Below are positions 1 to 11,014 of a DNA stretch of 64,000 bases, one piece after another. Made by a program: the position numbers and the translations under genes. The notes under the pieces are model-generated. The model ran no database searches and had not been told where the DNA came from. It saw nothing but the letters and a program-made list of their open reading frames with translations. How positions within the stretch are numbered: position 1 is the stretch's first letter; every line of letters begins with the position of its first letter. Source of the DNA: Cunninghamella blakesleeana (Eukaryota > Mucoromycota > Mucoromycetes > Mucorales > Cunninghamellaceae); NCBI GenBank assembly GCA_017871115.1, contig JAFCIZ010000005.1, positions 558,001 through 622,000 on the forward strand, in the 5' to 3' direction.

Positions 1-1035
1 TATGATTGTATTATTTGTTGTAGTCGTGGATGATGATAAACTAGTAGAGGAAGGATGGGTTATCACATGGGTATCATTTTTTTTAGTAGTAGTTGTTTGA
101 AGTAAAGAATTTTGATTCAAAATAGATAAATAAGTATTCCATCCAAGTGAAAAGGTAGTATTTACTAAAGGTCGATAAACAAAAGGTACCATACTAAATA
201 CAAACAAATTTGCAAATGGCCAAAATCGATATGCGTTTGTTAATCCATTGATATAACTCTATAATACATTTAATAAAAGGATAAAAAATAAATAAACCAT
301 CTATTTATCATATTTACTTTTATTTATCTATATATCATCCTCTTTTTCTTTTTTCGTTTTTTTTTTGTAAAAATAAAATAAAACTTACATTTTCAAACTT
401 TTGTCTAATTTCATCCTTGGATCGTCTTTCTAATAATGACATACTAAGCATAAACGTTCCAAGAATGACTGGAGTAAATAGAATTTGATCCATTGCCGTT
501 CTTGCTAGAGCAGCTCCAAATCGATTTTGAATGGTAACAGCTCTATTCACAAAAGAAAACCATGTGCCTAATGAATATATCCAATGATAATAATAATGAT
601 GTATAGTGAGTATTTCATACTACCATTATCATTACCATCATAATATATATATATATATATATTCTATAAAATTAGTTGAATAAAGTACCTACGACCGGTC
701 CACTGATAAAAATACCATAAATAAACATACGTCCTGTTCTCCATATATCATGTTGTTTTCCATTTTTTTCTATAAATTGCTGTGCTACGACATCACCTAA
801 CAATTGCATAGATCCTTTTATATTAAAAGAAAAAGAAGAAGAGGGAAATGGAGAGAGAAAGGAAAAAAAAAAAAAATTAAGTTTGAGTAAAAATAGATAT
901 ACTTTATCTTTATTATTAATATAATATATATTATTAAAAACTTTATTTCTAATAGTCCTTACCAGATTGAATAGCAAATGTACGTATAGGTCTTTCCAAT
1001 ATATTACTTTGATATCGTTGAACCAAAGCCTGCAT
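1..1035 (-). CDS. Mpv17/PMP22/Sym1-family membrane protein (3' end cut by window)
   Basis: Partial gene on the minus strand; the C-terminus lies beyond base 1. Exons, in transcript order: 1035-963, 814-689, 567-389, 258-1. The joined frame gives a start MQALVQRYQ, then a GDVVAQQ segment, the family signature SGPVVGTWF rebuilt across the exon 2/3 junction, and a late WPFANL...LGWNTYLS segment. This order is that of the Mpv17/PMP22/Sym1 family, small four-helix proteins of the inner mitochondrial or peroxisomal membrane (family knowledge). The tail after the LGWNTYLS-type motif is Ser/Thr/Asn-rich and unlike the compact end of most members, so the protein may be extended. It is divergent from the zinc-cluster gene starting at 1681. 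The substrate or channel role cannot be read from the sequence. Confidence 0.85.
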
Positions 1036-1680
1036 ACTTTCTTATTTATTATTACTTATTTATTCGTATATAAATGGATAGGTGATCATAAATATTTATA
1101 TATATAAAAGAAAATATAAAAAAGAAAGAGAAGTGAAGAAAAAGAGAGAGATCCCAAAAGAAAAAAAGGGGGATTAAAAAAAATAATTGAAAATTGATTG
1201 GCGGAGAAATCTTTAACCATTATTTCCTTTTACAAATATTTGCACCAAGTGAGAGAGCGGCTACAAATGTTTTTAAAAATATAAAAACACAGACAGTGCA
1301 GTTGCCTTTTTAAAAGAAAGAAGCTTTTTTTTTTATTGTATCTTTGTTATCGAGTAAAAGAAGAAATAATTCTGGGTTTTAAAAATTAAATTTTGCAAAC
1401 TGACCTTTCATTTGTTGGTTTCATTTTTTTTCACTAATTATTTTTTTTCCTTTTCTTTCTTCTTTCCAATTTTTTTTTAAAAAATATATATTCTTTCCTA
1501 CATATCTTTTTATAAATTGTAATTAGAATATGAAAGATTAATTTATAATAAACTTATAAATTCTTTATTATTATCTATTACTACCATTATTATTACTTTT
1601 TATTATAAATATTATTACAATTTACTGTTTTTTTTTTTAAAAAAAAAAAAAGAATATAAAAAAAAAAAGTAGATTCAAAG
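1036..1680. other. Divergent intergenic region
   Basis: This holds the shared upstream sequence of the Mpv17-like gene (left) and the zinc-cluster gene (right). It is rich in T- and A-tracts and pyrimidine runs typical of promoters in this window. I see no RNA gene or ORF. Confidence 0.5.
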
Positions 1681-4477
1681 ATGCTTCACAGTGACACTAA
1701 ACAAAAAAGAAACAAACCATGTAAGCGTTTAAATATATTTTTTATTATTATTTTTACTATTATGAATACTATCATATATAAATATGTAGTTCGTATGCAG
1801 TATTAATAATATATATATTAATATACTTTCCTTTTTTGTAGGTGAAAATTGTCGGGCTCATAGAAGAAAATGTATTGTCAACGAAGATAAAACGATCTGT
1901 GAACGGTGTTTACGTATGTCTATTCCATGCCTATTCAAATTCTCCACCAAACCTATTATACCCAAAAAATCAGTCTCTACTTCCAAAAAGAATCGGTTAT
2001 TACAAAAGGTATGGTCACTGGAAAATGACGCCAAGATGTTGGAAGCTGAATTTGAACATATTTCTCAACAACATCAACAACAGTTACAAAAGCTACAACA
2101 ACAGCATCCTCCTTGGAATTTAACCTTACAAAAATTAAAAAATGGATTTCAATTAAATACAAATATTACAAATGTTCAAGATCTATTGGTCTTTTTACAA
2201 CAATCATCTCATTTTTTTCAAGCTCATGAATACCTGTCAACTGCTTCGCCATCTACTTCTTTACCTTCCATGATGGCAAACGATAAACCTATTATTGTAA
2301 CAATACGATCAACACCTATGGAACATGCTTTGAGAAAAATGTTTTCTCTTATGGCCAATAAACCATCTTCCTCTTCTTCCATATCTTCACCTTTGAATCA
2401 ACCATCGGGATCTAATATATCTTTATCTTCTGGATCATCAACCTCCTCTTTATGCCTTCCCTCCTCTCAGCCTCAGCCTACACCATCCTTTTCCAACACA
2501 ACCACATCACCTTCCTTATTAGTGCATTCTTCATTAGATCAACATCAATATACCTATTTTTTATCTGTGAAACGATACTTGATTGATCTTTATTTTCAAT
2601 GTGGCCATTTACATCACCCGCTTTTAATCCAACCTTATTTTCAACCATATATGCAAGATCATTTAGAAGACATGATGTCATGGGTTGTGGTTGCTTATGT
2701 TGCTTATTCACCTTGCCAACATGTAAACCCATCCATTTTTGAAGGTTTACCCTGGTCAAGACAAGAATTGGGTGAAATTTGTAGAACTGAAGCTAGACGA
2801 CTGTTAGAAGATGCTCTCTTTGATTGTGACGGCAATGACCAACTATCTATTTCTTGGATGTTTACTTCTCATTTATTAACTCAATGTGCTTTCTTTACTT
2901 TACAAAATAAATCAGCTAAAGTATATGCGGATAGTGCTTGGCATATGGCAGTGGTATTAAAAGAAATTTATGTTCCTATTCTACGTAAACATCATCAACA
3001 GCAACAACAGCAACAACAACAGCAGCAGCAGCAGCAAAGCACATCATCCGCTTATTTAAATCAGGATTATAGATCAATAAAAAAGAAAAAAATGGATATG
3101 GATAATGATGATGACGATGATAAGAACAACGATGAACTTCAACTTATTTTTGCTGAAACATGGAGAAGATTATATTACGCAACACGATATTGCATTATAG
3201 CATTGAATATAGTTAACAATTCCTCATCAGAAATCCCACAAATGGCCATTCATATGAAAGATATTGGATTACCGCAGCCACTATTCCCTTATGAACAAGA
3301 AATCAATAAAGAATTATATGAAAGTGTCTTTGCCTATCACTTTGCAACTCAATTGGATCATGATACATATTTTTCATGCAATACTAAAATCACAAGCATA
3401 CGTTATGAATTATATACCGGAAAAATGGAATCCATCAGTGTCAGTGATTTATTAGCATTAGAAAAAAGATTAATTGATTTTTGGTACGGATTACCCGAAC
3501 TTTACAGACTTTCCAATTCACCTATTGATTATATTCAAATGGATCGTGTTCACCAATGCCCCTCTGTTCGATTTTTACGCGTTAATGCAAGCTATTATAT
3601 GTATTGGCTATCAACTTTAAATCGTGTCATGAAGGATCCATCTCTCTGTGATATATCTAATAGTTCATTAAATCATATTAATGGGGAGCGTGCCGTTTTA
3701 ATTGTTTCCATGTGTTGTGATGCCTTGGTGAAAATTTATCATGTTTTGTATTTGAAATTACCTTGTACAGTAGAAATTCATTGGGTAGCCATTGTATTGG
3801 ATTCGATTTTATTATTATTAAATGCGAAAAATGTAGAAATTAAACAAAGAGCTCATCAAAATGCTCGTATGGCCAAACATATCTATAATCAATTACTTGA
3901 AAATAGCTATCAATCGACCACATCATCCTTAACCTCTAATATTATGAATCCGCCCACTTCCTCGCCTACGACTTCCTCCTTTTATGCAATGAATAACCAA
4001 AGTAATTTATATATTCACCATCCTCTTCAACAACAGCAACAACAACAACAATTTAATCCACATCATCAACAATTGCAACAAATTCAACCTATGGATGAAG
4101 ATCAAATGACCACTACTATATCTACAGCTACTTATTCATCATCTGGTAGTAATGCCTCTATGATTTTAGATTCTCAGCCTTCTGCGTCTTTACATCATCA
4201 TCACAATCATCACAATCATCACCATCACCATCACAATCAACAACATCAACAACAAACCATATCATCTTCATCGCTTACCCTTGGTAGTTCACCTTCTTGT
4301 GCAAGTCCATCGATCTCTCAAGACACTTATATGACCATGGATAGTAATGATTTAGCTCCTAATAATACTTATACAAATGATGATATTATACAAAAATCTT
4401 CTTTATATGGTTCTTATTTTAATGCTATTAAACAAGAAATGGATGCTCAATTAGCAACAAAAAGTAGCTCTTCGTAA
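1681..4477 (+). CDS. Zn2Cys6 (Gal4-type) transcription factor with fungal TF domain
   Basis: Two exons, 1681-1720 and 1842-4477, encode 891 aa. The intron splits the first zinc-ligand codon. Joined, residues 14-43 read C-x2-C-x6-C-x8-C-x2-C-x6-C with a basic stretch RAHRRK between the first and third cysteines: a complete zinc binuclear cluster. A Gln-rich, possibly coiled-coil linker follows (about 65-85). The central part resembles the fungal transcription-factor middle homology region (about 260-700). There is a poly-Gln tract near residues 365-380 and a His/Gln/Ser-rich C-terminus with a long His run. It is a nuclear DNA-binding regulator by family; targets are unknown. Without the first 40-nt exon the zinc cluster would be lost, which supports this start. 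The stop follows SSSS directly. Confidence 0.9.
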
Positions 4478-5068
4478 GTTTTTTATCTTGTTTTATTTAT
4501 TTCAAAAAAAATTGTAAATATCCTTTATACTACTATTACCATTATTACTATTATTATTACTGCTATTATTATTTTATTATTATTATTTCTATTACATGCA
4601 TCATATATTATTATTATTTTTATGCCTATTTATATAATTACCTTTTTTTGTACTATAATATACACAAACACAACAAATAAATCACTTTTTTTTTACGCCA
4701 ACATACATAAAAAAATAAAATAAACAAAATAAATAATTAAGAAAATGAAGGTAAAATGATATTATTTTTATTACTATTTATTTTTATTGATAAAGAAAAA
4801 AGGGTATGCAAATATTTTTGATGTTTTATATATATATATAATGAACGAATGAGGTTTTTTTTTGGGGGGATTAAAAATGCAGTGAAAATAATTTTTTTTT
4901 AAGAGGGGGAATAAGTTTTTTTTTTTCATATTTACAATCCTTCCACTTTTTTCTTCATATATATGTTTTTAGTTTTTGGTTTTGGTTTTTTTAAAAAAGA
5001 TATATAAAATTAAAAAAAATGGAGTAGGGGAGAAGGAAGAGAAGAGAGGGGAAAAAAAAAGAATAATC
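4478..5068. other. Convergent intergenic region
   Basis: A 3' region between the zinc-cluster gene and the Ecl1-like gene, which face each other. It contains ATT-type microsatellite sequence, A/T tracts and G-rich patches (about 4850-5060). No gene seen. Confidence 0.5.
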
Positions 5069-5565
5069 TTAAGCCATAGATGATTTAGGAGTAAAGAAAG
5101 CGGTAGCAGTAGTAAAAGAACTGGATACTAAAGGTTGACATCGTTTTACAATCACTTGACGTTTATTACGAGGACGATTATAAAAGAATTCCCAAGGATA
5201 ATTGGTAGTGATATTGGATCGTTTGTTACGAAGTAAAGTAGTATTGACAGTAGTGGATTTGGATGGTTTCATAAGGAATGGAGTGGATCGAGATGATGGA
5301 ATGGTGGTGGTGGCGAATGTAGATGGTGTAGATGGTAATAAAGAGGATGAGGGTTGTTCTAATACTGTAGGATGGATTTGATCGGTATTTTTACATTTTT
5401 CTGAACAGTATAATGATGATTCAATCTAAATTAAAAAAACAAAAAAAGAAAGTTTGATTTAGCATATTGTGTCTCTTATTTTATCCCTATTTATTTTATT
5501 TTAATAAAACTTACCACACCATCATCGATACGATTGTCACAAATAATACACCAAGATAAATCCAT
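5069..5565 (-). CDS. Ecl1/2/3-type small zinc-binding protein
   Basis: Two exons, 5565-5515 and 5425-5069, give 135 aa. The N-terminus has the order C6-x2-C9 ... L-Y-C24-S-x2-C28, with the start MDLSWCIICD. This is the pattern of the fungal ECL1/2/3 zinc-binding family (Pfam Ecl1), whose S. pombe members extend chronological lifespan. The intron separates the two cysteine pairs. Downstream the protein is Ser/Thr/Pro-rich, with a basic patch (RNKRSN, RPRNKRQVIVKRC). Family members are short and poorly conserved outside the zinc site, so the call rests on the cysteine motif and position at the extreme N-terminus. Role here is inferred, probably regulatory in stress or stationary phase. Confidence 0.7.
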
Positions 5566-6178
5566 TTCTTAAGTATAGAAGAATATATATATATACAAGT
5601 AAAAAGATGAGAGTAAAAAAAAAACGAGTGTCTTTTTTTTTGGTAAGGGTATAAAAAAGAAAGGGAAAGAGGAAAGAAAAGGAAAGAAAGGAAAAAGATT
5701 TTCACTTCTATATATAAGTTTTTAAGTTTTAAACATCCGCTAAATATGGCGAAGCATGTGGGTTAAATATCGCGACATTTTACATTTCCAAGGAACCATC
5801 CAGAAAAGAGTTTAAAAAAAAAAAATTTTCTTCTTTCACATAATATGATTAATAATTTATCATTTATAATCTTTACTTTTTACTAATATTATTATTCATT
5901 TTTTTTAATAGGTATTGTGGTTTTTTTTCCCCAGAAATAATATATTTGCTATAAAAAAACTCTGCTTGACCACCGCAGTTTTTATTTTCAAAAGCAAAAA
6001 AAAAAAAAAATTCGCTCATTTAAAAATAAAAAAGATGAGATCAAAAAATAGGAAAATGTGCAAAAAAATTTTTTTTAAAATGAGACCTATAATTAACTTT
6101 AAAAAAAAAATTTTTTTCTCTCGAAAGCTCTTTAAAAAAAATGCATTTATAAGGTGGCAAAGGTATAAAAAAAAAACA

Positions 6179-6315
6179 CGATGATGTGAAAATGAAAATC
6201 ATTGGCGTTTAGTTTAAATACAATTAATGATTTATTTTTTTTTCTTCTTAAATGACATTCTTTTTCATTATATATATAAACACTTAACGCCAAGATCATG
6301 ACTTTTCATCATCTG
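6179..6315. repeat. Imperfect fold-back (MITE-like inverted repeat)
   Basis: The left arm (about 6179-6216) contains ATCATTGGCGTTTAG. The right arm (about 6277-6315), read on the other strand, contains TGATCTTGGCGTTAAG. Both arms start with GATGATG at the outer end. The arms are about 37 bp with a few mismatches and flank about 60 bp of AT-rich DNA. This looks like a small non-autonomous fold-back element or a large hairpin. No target-site duplication is obvious. Confidence 0.45.
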
Positions 6316-6521
6316 TACTTGTATTAAAAATGCGAGAGAGAGGAATGTTTCAGAAAGAAATAATAAAAAAAATGTAACATGTATGTATGTACAATGACCA
6401 ATTTTTATATATCAAATGACTTTTTAATGGTCATTCTTTTATATAACTGTGTTTCATCAAGATGAAAAAGAAATGTTCCAGAAAAATTAAAAAAAAAATT
6501 ATACAGACTTTAAATTACCCA

Positions 6522-6544
6522 GAAAGTAGGAAACTCCTACTTTC
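6522..6544. repeat. Perfect short hairpin
   Basis: GAAAGTAGGA, a 3-nt loop AAC, then TCCTACTTTC: a perfect 10-bp stem. It lies outside any gene I can see; function unknown. Confidence 0.6.
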
Positions 6545-7610
6545 CATTTTAAGCTTTTTATTGCAATCTGATAAAAAAATTTCAAGTTCAGTATATATGA
6601 ACTGTTAAATGATCACCCATTAAAAAAGGGGGATTTTCCATTTTGAGGTCATTGTTTATCATAAATAACCAGCATTAAAAAAGAAAAAAGTGAACCATCT
6701 ATTTACAGTATGATAATATTATTTGAATAAATACTATGGACTATCCATTTACTATGTACGTATGCATATTGTTATTATTCAAATGATAATATATATACGT
6801 AAATATTGCTTGGGAATAATTCTTGAAAAGATTCTTTGAAGTCAGTCTCACTGATTCATAGATTAAACAGGCAACGGTTATTACCATTTTATACTCGAAA
6901 AAAATACAAAGCAACAACATGCTCGTCAGATAATATGAAATAGAAAAATAAAACTAATTGTAAAAAAATAAATATTTAGATAATTTTAATATAGATTGAC
7001 TTTTTTATGTTAAATCTTCTTTTATATATATTTAATTATTAGTTTAATCAAAATGTAAAATAAAAGAATAAAGTATAGTATATACGTACAATATAATAGA
7101 AAAAGCATGTTACAGATTTTTTACTTCAGCGCATTAATGCATTTTTAATAAAATTTAAATCTAATATAAACTCGAAAGTAAAAGCATATTTAAAGTACTA
7201 AATAATATTTTATTTTATTCATTATATATATACATATATATATATATTAAAGTTATGATCCTATAGACAAATATTGTTCAAAAATGAGATTAAATGTCTA
7301 ATTGATTTTCTATAACCTTCTTCAGATACTCTAATTACTAGTTCCTTAACTCTTTTGCTTAAATCATCATTTTATGCTAAACTGTGTCTTAATTCCTGCT
7401 CTTACGTTAGATCAAAACCTTTCAATAGGATTCAAAATGAAGAATATGCTTGCAAATATATATAGGTCTGTATCTGCAATTTTCAATTAATTTATTTACT
7501 TCAGTTCCAATAACCAACTACTGATATGTTGTCCATAATAGGTTGCAAGCAATGCTCCCTATGAGTTCCAACTCTTGTATTTGGTAAATCATCACTTTCT
7601 CTGAATTATC

Positions 7611-7646
<36 letters not shown>

Positions 7647-8487
7647 GAATTACTTATTTTTAAAACAGATTTTGGTTTTCTTGGTATTAGATTAATAATG
7701 CTATTTTTATAAATTGTGCCTACTATGTATATATATCTGTATGCCTCTATTTTATAGAACCATTACTTTGGCTGCTACTTCCTTTTTTGGTACTAAAGCT
7801 TCTTCTTTTATGCATATTAAACTCAGCTTCACTGATAAATATATAACTGTTAAATTTAGATTTGGAACATTTAACCACTCAGTTATTATAGTTTCTAAGC
7901 TGAATAGCTCTTCTCGGATCAATTACTTCTAACAATATATTCATTTTTTTTAATGTAAGCCCACAATTAGTAATTATATGTTTATACTGTTGTTACTATT
8001 GACCAGGCAGATTCCTATATTTTTTAAGAGTTGCTATTTATTTTATTTTGTTTTTTTATAAGTGATTTTTTTTATATATAATCAAGAATAAACATAAAAA
8101 TAAACTTTGTTCGTGCTGGGAGAACGTGTGTGTGCGTTATACAGTATATACATCATTAAATAAATAAACTTATAAATAATTAAGTAGATAAAATGACTTA
8201 TTGAATTGATTCTCACAAAATAAATGAGATCACAGAGATTATATGAAAGTAGATACACAATAGGCTCGTCCGAATTGACATTTGTTTTAGTTTAACGAAG
8301 ATCCCATTGTAAAATATAATAGAGAAAAAGACTAACTAAAGAAATTCTATTAATGAACTGAACAGTAATACAAAATATATAAAGTGTTAATATTTTACCA
8401 ACATACGGCAGTTAATAAATAAAATATAATATATATATATAAACTTTTTATTTAAAATTTAATTTTAAAAAAACTATTATATTTATA

Positions 8488-8745
8488 TTATTGGATTTTT
8501 TTAACATTAATAGCTTTTCCATTTGGGCCAATATCGAATGATACTCTGTCTTGGAAATATAATGGTTCTTCACTTGCTAGCTTTTGCAATTCTTCCTCAC
8601 TTTCATACGTAATGCGAACTGGCCCATTTTCACTGATAGCTTCTATTTCGTCATCGTTTAGATCAACACCATCTTTAGATATAACATTGACGAGTTAAAT
8701 GGGAGGATAAATTTTTGGTGATGGTCCTATTACTCCTTCATACAT
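8488..8745 (-). pseudogene. Small ORF interrupted by one in-frame TAA
   Basis: Read from ATG 8745 to TAA 8488, 86 codons stay in one frame except for a single TAA at 8697-8695 (codon 17). After it, 68 coding-like residues follow, rich in Asp/Glu with hydrophobic spacing (for example LNDDEIEAISENGPVRITY). The composition differs strongly from the surrounding AT noise, so it was probably protein-coding. I do not recognise the family. The stop could be a real lesion, a sequencing error, or the ORF could be the 3' exon of a degraded gene. No GT-AG intron that removes the stop is apparent. Confidence 0.4.
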
Positions 8746-11014
8746 TTTTATTTTTATTTTTTTATTTTTTTTATTTAGAAAAGAAAAAGAAAAAGTAGGA
8801 AAAAAGAAAAAAATAGTGAATTTATATATAAATATATTATTTATTTTTTAATTTGGAATAAAATAAATACATAACACTGCATTCAGAATATTTATATAAA
8901 AAATTTCTTCTCATTACATATTATCGTAAATAACATTTTAGTGATGGTTCACTCGGATAACCCATTTGCTTTAGTTCCACAAGCCAAATCTAATTTTGCA
9001 TTATTGCCGATATTTTTTTTAAAAGAATACAGACCACTTGGTATAAAACAGCGCGTTTTAATTTACTATCCAGCTATTTTTATTTATTTTGAATTGCTTA
9101 TTTACTTGGTTTGTTTGTTTGTTTGTTTTTTTTTGTTTTTATATTTTTGGCGTTTTATATTATCTGGCTAAATACGAAGTAAGTACAAATGTATGAAATA
9201 TTAATATTACATTAACTAGTGATATTAATAGTTATCATTCTTTTCTTTATTTAAAATATCAACTTTTATATCTTCTTTTTAATAGACTAAATGCTTAGCA
9301 GATAATAATAATAATAATGAAATGTTTGATAGTGATGATGATATGTTGTGTATAAAGCACCAAGTAGACATAGCTACATTAATAGTATGACCCATAATTA
9401 TTAAAACGTATAAAGCATATTATTAAAGTGGCCACTTACTAATATAATACTTCTTATAAATCAATTATATAATGAGGTTATTGATGGTATATTATTATTA
9501 TTATTGATCATAAAGTTGAACGTGACAAATAAACCCCTATACCATACAACATATATAATCCTGAATTCACTGAGTAAATATTTGAATTGGTACACTTTGT
9601 AAAATGTTTCTTTCATCCCATTTTAAGAGTTATGAAAACCACCATGTTAGTTATCTTTCTATATTTTTTTTTTGTGTAATAAAATCCAATTGAATAGATG
9701 ATTTTTTATAATACTTGCTGAGTTTTGTATTGAACTTCTAGTACAGAACCTAGTTTGATTATTACCCAAAAAAAGTTGTAAGATTAAAGAAGAAAAGATA
9801 TATTTTTAAAAATCTTCATATTTAATTATGTTGTGGAAACTACCCATTCAAACGGTGTAAATTGAATACTGACCATAACCTCCAACTTTTTCTTGGAAAT
9901 ACAAATAAGTTGAAAATAAAGCTAAAAGAACAGTCATGTATAAACGCAATAGTATTTTTAAACAGTATAGTATTTGATTCATAATCTATTACATTGCTGT
10001 GCTGAGTAGAAAGTAGGTTTATATCATAGCTTTGGTTGAATTTTAATGTTAAATGTGATAGTGTATTGACATAAAGTTTAAATACGCTGCTCATTACTTG
10101 AAAGGGCTATGAGCGTATTTGTTCATGTAAAGAGAAAACTAACTAAAAGTAAAGGTAGGCATTCATCCTCTAAGTAGTTGTATTGAGATATAAGTTACTC
10201 AGTAAAATTAATAATCGACGGTAGTGCCAAAATAGCATAGTAATACGTAACAATGTCATCGTCCTTTGTGATAAATAAGCTATAAAGTTATAGCCGTTTA
10301 TACTCTATGATATGATGCTAATGTAGGATATTTAAAGTGGTAGGGTTTTTTATTTACTGATAACTGCTGCAACAAATAATTTAGTTCCAAATGTACATAT
10401 AATTCAATATATCAGTAAGATGTTTATTTTTTTTATTATGCTTAAAAGTGATAAGTTTATTTTCTTCCTTAATAAAGGTGTATTAAAATAGACCTTTTAT
10501 CCCAAAAGTTTCATGTTGCATAATTAATTAAATGATAAATATTTTATGTATGTTTAATTAGATGTAAGATCCAATTAAGAGTATTATCAGTGTTGTTGAA
10601 ATAACCTTTATCTATTATAAATCCTAAAACATAGAAAGTAAATACCAAGAACGTACATCCAAATTTCAAATGAAAAAGATAGGAAAAGAAATGAAAATTT
10701 TATACTTTAATTCTAAACTCAGTGTAAGGTTTGATTTAGTCAATAAAGTACGAACTATAATAATAAAAAATTTTATTTAGCACCTTATATAGTTTTTTAT
10801 ATTGAAATTTATGTTGAATTTAAATTTTATGTGCAAAAAAAAAAACCGCACAAAAAAAAACTTCAATGCTAAAAGGCAAAGTAAAAAAACATGTATCGTA
10901 TTAAAATGGAGTAATTTTACTTAAAAAAGAAAAAAAATAAACCCCGCCCTATTTTTTCACTCCTCTTCCTCTATTTTTTTTTTATTTTTTTTTATTTATA
11001 TTTCTAACCATAAT
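8746..11014. other. Gene desert with decayed coding relics
   Basis: No intact gene. Patches look like decayed coding sequence: a plus-strand stretch near 9295-9390 (in part NEMFDSDDDMLCIKHQVD) that hits a stop, and a minus-strand stretch about 10330-9790 with several stops in all frames but coding-like residues. These fit remnants of a transposable-element protein, though I cannot name it. A plus-strand 76-codon frame at 8941-9171 begins protein-like and then becomes Phe/Leu/Tyr-rich; I do not call it a gene. The last 200 bases are T- and A-tracts upstream of the kinesin gene. Confidence 0.4.

Larger units (their letters stand above)
5566..8487. other. Gene-poor AT-rich stretch
   Basis: No convincing gene over about 2.9 kb. 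Short open frames are Lys/Phe-rich and follow the A/T composition. It contains an imperfect fold-back near 6179-6315, an 8-bp inverted pair AATGACCA/TGGTCATT at 6393-6435, a perfect hairpin at 6522-6544, and (AT)n tracts near 7220-7250 and 7615-7645. Confidence 0.5.

Noticed and set aside
5915..6184. 89-codon frame rich in Lys and Phe
   Set aside because: Composition follows poly-A and poly-T runs; no motif.
8941..9171. 76-codon frame
   Set aside because: The first 35 residues look protein-like, but the rest is Phe/Leu/Tyr noise and no exon context is visible; too weak to call.
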